This document shows positions 5,497 to 10,668 of a stretch of 10,668 nt of DNA, piece after piece. The stretch is from contig CAJUCA010000075.1 in NCBI GenBank assembly GCA_910585265.1, positions 1 to 10,668 of the forward strand, given 5' to 3'. The notes under the pieces are model-generated. The model saw nothing but the letters and a program-made list of their open reading frames with translations. It ran no database searches and was not told the origin of the DNA. The DNA comes from an uncultured Oscillospiraceae bacterium (lineage in GTDB: Bacteria; Bacillota; Clostridia; Oscillospirales; Oscillospiraceae). The translations under genes and the position numbers were made by a program. Every line of letters begins with the position of its first letter. The first letter of the stretch is position 1.

Positions 5497-7698
5497 ATGC
5501 TGGAGCTGATTTTTCGCGGCTTCCTGGAATGGATCTACGTCCTGCTGGTGGAGATCTGGGGGTTCATCGCGGACGGCCTGCTGGACATCATGGGCCTGGA
5601 TTTCGCCTACCTGCAAGCCCACATCCCCATCATCCCCCAGATTTCCCAGGCGGTTACGGCGGCGGGCTGGGCCCTGCTGCTGGGCAACCTGGTATTCCAG
5701 GCACTGAAAAGCATGGCGGCGGGCCTGGGCTTCGAGGGCGAGGACCCCAAGCTGCTGTTCTCCCGCACCTTCGTCTTTGCCTTCCTCCTGCTGGCCAGCC
5801 CCCAGATCTGCCGGATCGGGCTGGACCTCACCTCCAGCGTCATGGACCTGCTCAGCGTGCCGGACGCCACCGATGTGGCCCTGGTAGACGAAAGCGTGTT
5901 CGGCGCGCTCACCGCCTCCTGGATCATGGCCATCATTTGCAACGTCATCGTCATGTTCAAGGTGCTGAAGCTGGTGGTGGAGATTGCGGAGCGGTATGTG
6001 ATCCTGGCAATGCTCACCCTCACCGCGCCCCTGGCCTTCGCCATGGGCGGGAGCAAAAACACCGCCTCCATCTTTAACGGCTGGTGCCGGATGTTCGGCT
6101 CCATGTGCCTGCTGATGGTTACCAACCTGATATGCTTCAAAATGCTGTTCTCGGTGGTGTCCACGGTGCCCTCGGGGCTGGACGTGCTGCCCTGGATGGT
6201 ACTCATTTTCGCCATCGTGAAGGTGGCCCACAAGTCGGACGCCATCATCACCCGCATCGGGCTGAACCCGGCCATCACCGGCGGGCCCGGCCGGACCTTG
6301 CCCGGTATGCTGGCCTACACGGTGGCGCGCACAGTGGCGGCCGGCCTGACAAAGGGCGTCACAGGCGGCGGTGGAAAAACCGCCGCCGCGTCCAGGTCCG
6401 CCGGGAGGCCCGGCAGCACCCGGTTTAACGGCTCCCGCTTCGCCCCCGGCGGCGGGGCGCGGTTCAACGGCGGTACTGGAGCTGGCGGCGGGCGGTACAG
6501 CGGCAGCCGGGACAATGCCCAAAGCGGCGGGGATGAACCCCGGGACGGCGGCAGATACGGCTCCCACAGCACGGAAGGACGCCAATCCGCCCAGCAGCCC
6601 AATGCCCGGCAGGAAAATCCGGCCCAGTCCTCCAGCCGGAACAGCAATACCAACACCGCCGCGCCGCACGCTCCCCGGGGCGGCGGACGGCCCCAGCACA
6701 GCCGGAGAAGCTCCGCGCCCGCTGGAGCCGGCCATCCCCGCAGCTATGTGCCGCCTGCCGCCACACCCAAGCCGGGCGCGGCGGGAGCAGGCGGATCTCA
6801 GCCGCCTGGAAGTCCCCGGTCCGGCCCCGCTGGGGCAACGCCCAGAAGCGGTGTCTCCCGGCCCGGCCCCGCTGGAGCGACGGCCAGAAGCGGCGTCTCC
6901 CATCCCGGCCCCGCTGGAGCGACGGCCAGAAGTGGCGTCTCCCGTCCCGGCGCGGCAGGTACGCCGCCGAAAACCGCCGCGCCAAAGCACCCCAGCAGCC
7001 CACGGCCCGGCGCGGCAGGAACCGGGGCCTCCCGCCAGTCCACCCGCGCCACCCATTCCGCGGGTGGCAGTACGGTGAACAGCTCCAGCCAGACCTCCAC
7101 CCAAACCAACGTCACCATGGGCGGGGGCAGGCCGGGAAATCCGGCGGCACAGGCCCAGCCCGGTCCGGCCCGGACGCCCCGACCCGGCGGACCGGCGGTT
7201 CCGGCATCCGGGGCAGAACCGGGCAAGACCCGGGCCACCCGGCGGGAAGGTCCGGACGCTGCCGCAAAAACGCCCGGTGCTCCGGCCGCCCCCGGCGTAT
7301 CCCAGCCCGGTCTCGCGGGAAAGCCCTCCCGCAGCACCCAGCGGCCCGCTGACGCCCCACCCAGGCCCGGCAGGAACGCGGCCCCATCCTCGGGCCCACA
7401 CCCTGTAGGCGGCACACCCTCCGGCCCGGCCCCGCAGGAACGCACCCACAGTCCCGGACGCAGTACGGGCAACGCTCCAGCCCCCAGCCCGGCCCCGCAG
7501 GAACGGCGCGGAGCCTCCGCACCCGCGGCTCCCGCAAGGACGGGCGGCCCGCCCACGGCCCGGCCCGGTCCGGCCGGAACCGCGCCCGCCGCCAAGCAGG
7601 CGTCGGGAAAGCCCCAGGCGGCCAAGAGCCGCACGACGCGGGCAAAGCCGGGCTACCGCCCGCCGCCCCGTCCGAAGGGAGGGAGCGGCCATGGATGA
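5497..7698 (+). CDS. VirB6/TrbL-like conjugal transfer membrane protein with long low-complexity tail
   Basis: This is a predicted inner-membrane channel protein of the mating apparatus, 733 aa. Residues 1-250 carry about six hydrophobic segments, including AAGWALLLGNLVFQAL, FVFAFLLLAS, ASWIMAIICNVIVMF, YVILAMLTLTAPLAFAMGG and MCLLMVTNLICFKMLF. The last two lie around the conserved-looking TLTAPLAFA…NTASIFNGWCRMFG region typical of clostridial TrbL/VirB6 homologues. From about residue 285 the rest (~450 aa) is Gly/Pro/Ala/Arg/Ser-rich, with no predicted fold and internal repeats such as RSGVSRPGPAGATA. It is basic and probably disordered, perhaps cytosolic or within the wall. The ATG lies 4 bases after the previous stop and has no clear ribosome site, suggesting coupled translation. 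The last 8 bases overlap the next gene. Confidence 0.82.
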   Translation: MLELIFRGFLEWIYVLLVEIWGFIADGLLDIMGLDFAYLQAHIPIIPQISQAVTAAGWALLLGNLVFQALKSMAAGLGFEGEDPKLLFSRTFVFAFLLLASPQICRIGLDLTSSVMDLLSVPDATDVALVDESVFGALTASWIMAIICNVIVMFKVLKLVVEIAERYVILAMLTLTAPLAFAMGGSKNTASIFNGWCRMFGSMCLLMVTNLICFKMLFSVVSTVPSGLDVLPWMVLIFAIVKVAHKSDAIITRIGLNPAITGGPGRTLPGMLAYTVARTVAAGLTKGVTGGGGKTAAASRSAGRPGSTRFNGSRFAPGGGARFNGGTGAGGGRYSGSRDNAQSGGDEPRDGGRYGSHSTEGRQSAQQPNARQENPAQSSSRNSNTNTAAPHAPRGGGRPQHSRRSSAPAGAGHPRSYVPPAATPKPGAAGAGGSQPPGSPRSGPAGATPRSGVSRPGPAGATARSGVSHPGPAGATARSGVSRPGAAGTPPKTAAPKHPSSPRPGAAGTGASRQSTRATHSAGGSTVNSSSQTSTQTNVTMGGGRPGNPAAQAQPGPARTPRPGGPAVPASGAEPGKTRATRREGPDAAAKTPGAPAAPGVSQPGLAGKPSRSTQRPADAPPRPGRNAAPSSGPHPVGGTPSGPAPQERTHSPGRSTGNAPAPSPAPQERRGASAPAAPARTGGPPTARPGPAGTAPAAKQASGKPQAAKSRTTRAKPGYRPPPRPKGGSGHG
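6811..6963 (+). repeat. Tandem 42-bp repeats in the VirB6-like tail
   Basis: Two full 42-base units (6841-6882 and 6883-6924) are flanked by partial copies (6811-6840 and 6925-6963). Each unit encodes 14 residues of the form RSGVSRPGPAGATA. The two full units differ at only a few bases, so the array is recent or kept alike by recombination. It can change the tail length in steps of 14 residues without a frameshift. Confidence 0.85.
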
Positions 7699-8995
7699 AC
7701 AGGAAAACCGGGGCGGCGCGGCCAGGGCGGCGGCGCATATCCTGGCCGCCCTGGCCACCACCGGGGCCAAGGGTGCGGCCCTGGCCGCCGCCCAGGAGGC
7801 CGCGCCCTTCCTCATAAAAGCGGCCGCCGGACTTCTGATCCTCCTGCTCCTCATCCCCATGCTGGTGTTCACCGCGATGCCCAATATGTTTTTCGGCTAC
7901 GAGGGCTCCGGCACGGAGGACGTGACCCACATGACCCAGCAGGCCATGACCCTGGGCGGCGTCTACATGAGCCTGGAGGATTTCGAGAACACCCAGGTGG
8001 ACTCCATCATCACCAGCATCCTGGACGAATATGAACGGGACGGCGTAGAGATCGACGAGGTGAGGATCGACAGCGAATTCGATGAAAACGACCTGGCCTG
8101 GCTCATCGCCATCAACTCCGCGGCCTACCAGCAGGACCTGGACGCCATGAACGCCCAGAACATCCGGGCCTTCTGCACCTCCCGGCTCACCCACGAATAC
8201 TCCCTGCTGGAGGGCGAAAAGACCGTGCTGAAGGTGACGGTGAAGCACTTGGACCCGGACAAGCTCATGGAACGCCTGGGCTTTGAGGAGGAGGGCCGCA
8301 CCTGGGCCGGGGCCCTCTACGAGGTGCTGTCCGGGAGCAACGCCCTGGAGGAATACGCCCCCTACTTTGAGCAGTACCGGCCCAGCTACGGCGGCGATCC
8401 CTCCGGCCCGGGGGGAGAGCATGGCCCCAGCTTCGGCAACGGCATCGACCTGTCCCGGTTTGTCAGCCCCGGCACGAAAAACAACCGGGATCTGGCGGCC
8501 TACGCCGTCCAAGCCTGGGAGAACAACTGGGGCTACGTCTGGGGCACCTATGGCAGCATACTCACCGAATCCCTTTTGAACTACAAAATCCAGCAGTACC
8601 CGGACGGGGTAGGCCAGTACGCGGCGTTCATCCGCTCCCACTGGCTGAACCGCCGCTGTACGGACTGCGTGGGCCTCATCAAGGGCTACGGCTGGCTGGA
8701 CGCCTCCACCGGGGCCATCCGGTACGGCACCAACGGGATGCCGGACTACGGGGCCAACACCATGTACCGGGCCGCCACCCAGGCGGGCGTCTCCGGCCAG
8801 GACTACGGCCCCATCAGTACCATGCCGGACATTGTGGGGCTGGCCGTCCACATGAACGGCCACATCGGGGTATACATCGGCAATGGCTGCGTGATCGAGG
8901 CCGCCAATACCTCCACCGGGGTTATCAAGACCCAGCTGGCGGGCCGGGGCTGGAGCTCATGGTGCAAGATCCCCTACATCGACTATTTGGAGTGA
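7691..8995 (+). CDS. Membrane-anchored NlpC/P60 peptidoglycan hydrolase of the transfer system
   Basis: This is a cell-wall hydrolase of 434 aa, thought to open peptidoglycan locally for the mating channel, the role of VirB1-like and Tn916 Orf14-like proteins. An Ala-rich cytosolic N-terminus is followed by one membrane segment at residues ~41-61 (GLLILLLLIPMLVF). Residues ~75-235 form an acidic helical region of unknown role. A Gly/Pro linker (GDPSGPGGEHGPS) leads into the NlpC/P60 domain from about residue 270. The likely catalytic Cys is C326 in TDCVGLIKGYGW, with another Cys at 323, and the catalytic His is H391 in NGHIGVYIGNG. GGGAGG lies shortly before the ATG, and the gene overlaps the VirB6-like gene by 8 bases. 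Confidence 0.9.
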   Translation: MDEQENRGGAARAAAHILAALATTGAKGAALAAAQEAAPFLIKAAAGLLILLLLIPMLVFTAMPNMFFGYEGSGTEDVTHMTQQAMTLGGVYMSLEDFENTQVDSIITSILDEYERDGVEIDEVRIDSEFDENDLAWLIAINSAAYQQDLDAMNAQNIRAFCTSRLTHEYSLLEGEKTVLKVTVKHLDPDKLMERLGFEEEGRTWAGALYEVLSGSNALEEYAPYFEQYRPSYGGDPSGPGGEHGPSFGNGIDLSRFVSPGTKNNRDLAAYAVQAWENNWGYVWGTYGSILTESLLNYKIQQYPDGVGQYAAFIRSHWLNRRCTDCVGLIKGYGWLDASTGAIRYGTNGMPDYGANTMYRAATQAGVSGQDYGPISTMPDIVGLAVHMNGHIGVYIGNGCVIEAANTSTGVIKTQLAGRGWSSWCKIPYIDYLE

Positions 8996-9000
8996 AGCAT

Positions 9001-9267
9001 ATGGAATATGAAACCAATCTGCGAGCCCTGCGGCACCGGCACGGCGTCTGGCTCACCGAGCTGGCCGACGCCTGCGGGCTGTCCAATCAATACCTCAGCC
9101 GGGCGGAGCTGGGCCTGATCCCGCCTACACCCCGGCTGGAACGGCAGCTTTTGTCCGCGCTGGAGGCGGTGATCGCCCACCGCTCCAGCACCGCCCGGGC
9201 CCTGGAGCGGGAATTGAAGCCCCTCCGGGGCCGCCTGCTGGAAAAGGTGGTGGATCGGCGTGAATGA
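9001..9267 (+). CDS. Small helix-turn-helix (XRE-type) protein
   Basis: The product is 88 aa from ATG 9001, preceded by GGAG at 8989-8992 within the end of the hydrolase gene. An upstream in-frame ATG at 8959 lies inside that gene and has no such support. Residues 4-42 read TNLRALRHRHGVWLTELADA then CGLSNQYLSRAELGLIPPTP: a Cro/XRE-type fold in which LTELADACGLSNQYLSRAE is the helix-turn-helix. Residues 50-88 form a charged helix (ALERELKPLRGRLLEKVVDR) that could dimerise. It is probably a DNA-binding regulator; its location within the structural genes is unusual and hints at autoregulation of the operon. Its stop overlaps the next GTG start by 8 bases. Confidence 0.75.
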   Translation: MEYETNLRALRHRHGVWLTELADACGLSNQYLSRAELGLIPPTPRLERQLLSALEAVIAHRSSTARALERELKPLRGRLLEKVVDRRE

Positions 9268-9571
9268 GACGTACCACATCCCCGCCAACTTCACCGACGC
9301 GGGCCGGGTGATGGGGCTGTTCGAGCTGCGCAACCTTGTGGAGGCCGTCATTCTCACCCTGCCCGTGCTGTACCTCTGCCTGGTGCTGCTGCCCCTGGAG
9401 CTGACCGCCAAAATCACGGTGACGCTCATTATCGTGGTGCCCCTGGGGGGCTTCGGGCTCATCGGCGTGCGGGACGACAGCCTCACCCGCTGGCTGGGGG
9501 CCTGGCTGCGCTGGCGGCGGGCCCGGAGGCTGATCACTTACAGAGGAGGAAAAACTGAACCATGGATTTGA
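9260..9571 (+). CDS. PrgI-family membrane protein
   Basis: PrgI-family proteins are small membrane subunits of Gram-positive conjugation machines and are usually encoded directly before VirB4, as here. The 103-aa product starts at GTG 9260; no in-frame ATG is available, and AAGGTGG lies about 10 bases upstream. The N-terminus YHIPANFTDAGRVMGLFELRN matches the family pattern (x-x-x-P-x-x…, then a turn into the membrane). Two membrane segments follow, at about residues 26-45 and 50-70 (EAVILTLPVLYLCLVLLPL and TVTLIIVVPLGGFGLIG). The C-terminus is basic (RWRRARRLITYR). It overlaps both neighbours. Confidence 0.85.
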   Translation: MNETYHIPANFTDAGRVMGLFELRNLVEAVILTLPVLYLCLVLLPLELTAKITVTLIIVVPLGGFGLIGVRDDSLTRWLGAWLRWRRARRLITYRGGKTEPWI

Positions 9572-10233
9572 AACAACTGCTGTTCGGCGGCGGGGCGAAA
9601 GCCTCCGCCGCCGAGCCTTTCCGGGACAGCATCCAGGCATGGCTGCCCATCAAGAGCATCGTGGGCGGCGTGGTGGTCACGAAGGACGGCCGTTTCGTGA
9701 AAATACTGGAGGTGCTGCCGGTGAACATCTACCTGAAATCCCCCAATGACCGGGAAAACATCATCTCCAGCTACGCCGCGTGGCTGAAGATCGCGCCGGA
9801 CGATTTGCAGATCCAGGCCCGCACTCTGCCCGCCGACACGGCGGACTATGTGGAGCGGATGAAGGGGTACGCCGCCGCGGAGCCTAACCCGGCCTGCCGG
9901 GAGATGATCGAGGACAACATCGCCCAGATCGGCCGGGGGGTGGCCAGCGACGCCCTGCGGCACCGCTTCTTCCTCATCTTCCAGTATGAGAGCCGGATGC
10001 ACGCCAAGGGCCGCACCGCCGCCGCCATTGTCCAGCGGATCAACGAGGAGGCGGACACCGCCCGGCGGTATCTGGACGGCTGCGAGCTGGAGACGCTGGA
10101 GCCCAGCTTTGCCGACGACTTCATTTTGAAGCTGCTGTACGAGATCATCAACAAGCGGACCTCCCGCCGGGTGCAGCTGCCGGAGGGGGTATTCGACATG
10201 ACCACCGCCGTCCATGGCGTGTTTGAGGAGTGA
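9562..10233 (+). CDS. TraC/VirB4 N-terminal-like conjugation protein
   Basis: This 223-aa protein, with the core WLPIKSIVGGVVVTKDGRFVKILEVLPVN, resembles the N-terminal TraC-like domain found before the ATPase in clostridial VirB4 systems, here encoded as a separate protein. It has no Walker motifs, no signal peptide and no membrane segment; the segment CREMIEDNIAQIGRGVASDA and the following RFFLIFQYE are typical. It probably works with the VirB4 ATPase starting 5 bases after its stop. GAGGAGG (9543-9549) lies 12 bases before the ATG, a long spacing, and the gene overlaps the PrgI gene by 10 bases. The family call rests on pattern memory; the exact boundary of the domain is uncertain. Confidence 0.78.
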   Translation: MDLKQLLFGGGAKASAAEPFRDSIQAWLPIKSIVGGVVVTKDGRFVKILEVLPVNIYLKSPNDRENIISSYAAWLKIAPDDLQIQARTLPADTADYVERMKGYAAAEPNPACREMIEDNIAQIGRGVASDALRHRFFLIFQYESRMHAKGRTAAAIVQRINEEADTARRYLDGCELETLEPSFADDFILKLLYEIINKRTSRRVQLPEGVFDMTTAVHGVFEE

Positions 10234-10238
10234 GCCAT

Positions 10239-10668
10239 ATGCAGAAGAAAAAAACGGCCAGGGGCGGGGCCAAAACCGCCGCCAAGAGGAAGCCCCCGCT
10301 GAAAAAGGGAGAGGGCCAGGAGAAGTTCTCCCTGAAACGCCTGATCCCCGGTGGGGAAAAGCCCGACCTGTCCGGGCTGGAGGCGGGCTCCACCACCATC
10401 CTGGACATATTATCCCCCACCGCCATCGACACCAAGAGCCGGGACTGCATCCTGGTGGACGGGGTGTACCACGCCTACCTCTACGTGGCGGGCTACGGCT
10501 ACTCCACCACCGTGGGCTCCTGCTGGCTGGCCCCCCTGGTGGAGGCCGGGGAGGGCGTCAGCCTCAGCTTCACCGTGAAGCGTCAGAGCAAAGATAAAAT
10601 TCTCTCGAAGATTTCCCAGACCACCATGATGAACCGCTCCCGGATGCGGGACGTGGGGGACACCCGCC
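10239..10668 (+). CDS. virB4: VirB4-family conjugation ATPase (5' part only)
   Basis: This is the first 143 codons of a VirB4-type ATPase, cut by the right edge; the frame stays open to 10668. GAGGAG (10225-10230) is 8 bases before the ATG. The N-terminus is strongly basic (MQKKKTARGGAKTAAKRK). A region characteristic of these proteins follows: ILDILSPTAIDTKSRDCILV, then DGVYHAYLYVAGYGYSTTVG, CWLAPLVEAGEGVSLSFTVK and ISQTTMMNRSRMRDVGDTR. The ATP-binding Walker motifs would lie beyond the window, so activity cannot be judged. VirB4 powers assembly and transport in type IV secretion. Only five bases separate it from the previous gene. Confidence 0.85.
   Translation, partial: MQKKKTARGGAKTAAKRKPPLKKGEGQEKFSLKRLIPGGEKPDLSGLEAGSTTILDILSPTAIDTKSRDCILVDGVYHAYLYVAGYGYSTTVGSCWLAPLVEAGEGVSLSFTVKRQSKDKILSKISQTTMMNRSRMRDVGDTR

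Noticed and set aside
4338..5498. A 386-codon minus-strand frame opposite the HD-GYP and VirB2-like genes
   Set aside because: The plus strand encodes a complete HD-GYP motif set with a good ribosome site; the minus frame has no recognised motifs and is Gly/Ala/Arg-rich, as expected of a shadow.
6811..6963. Possible CRISPR-like array
   Set aside because: The repeats are contiguous, in frame and have no spacers; they encode a 14-residue repeat in the VirB6-like tail.
5473..7884. An 803-codon open frame on the minus strand and several other long frames on both strands opposite the VirB6-like tail and the hydrolase gene
   Set aside because: They arise because the GC-rich, Pro/Gly/Ala/Arg-coding DNA has few stop codons in any frame. 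Their products are low-complexity, with no recognised domain or ribosome site, and the plus-strand genes have clear membrane and NlpC/P60 motifs.

Overview
The window looks like part of an integrative conjugative element (ICE) in a GC-rich gut Clostridia-type Firmicute, perhaps Oscillospiraceae/Ruminococcaceae. The evidence is the set of PrgI, VirB4, VirB6 and NlpC/P60 homologues, the Cna-B/SpaA surface protein with an LPXTG-like end, AGGAGG-type ribosome sites and high GC. The taxonomic placement is an inference from gene content and codon use. No integrase, relaxase or origin lies in the window.

Layout. (1) Bases 2-139 and 2461-3558 are two exons of one SpaA/Cna-B surface protein gene. Between them, at 140-2460, sits a group II intron in sense orientation. 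It carries a reverse transcriptase/maturase gene (690-2375), a standard 34-nt domain V and a domain VI with a bulged A. EBS1/IBS1 and EBS2/IBS2 pairing, together with the protein reading frame, fix both junctions; splicing would restore an open frame. The intron is visibly lower in GC than its host gene. (2) A GC-rich hairpin at 3567-3596 separates this gene from a convergent two-gene operon on the minus strand (a DUF4160 protein and an acidic partner). That operon has its own near-consensus promoter. (3) From about 4249 to the right edge, a tightly packed plus-strand operon encodes a small unknown protein, an HD-GYP domain protein, a VirB2-like two-helix membrane protein, a VirB6/TrbL-like channel protein with a very long low-complexity tail, a membrane-anchored NlpC/P60 hydrolase, a small HTH protein, a PrgI-family membrane protein, a TraC/VirB4-N-like protein and the start of the VirB4 ATPase. 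Most neighbouring genes overlap or abut by a few bases, which suggests translational coupling.

How it works together. The plus-strand genes resemble the mating channel of a Gram-positive type IV secretion system: VirB6-like pore, PrgI, VirB4 motor, wall hydrolase to open peptidoglycan, and a possible pilin-like subunit. The SpaA protein may serve cell contact. The HD-GYP protein would link the element to cyclic dinucleotide signalling if it is active. The most unusual points are the non-canonical intron termini, the loss of the His-His pair in the maturase HNH domain, the LPQTG motif at the extreme C-terminus without an anchor, and the self-promoted minus-strand gene pair inside the transfer region.
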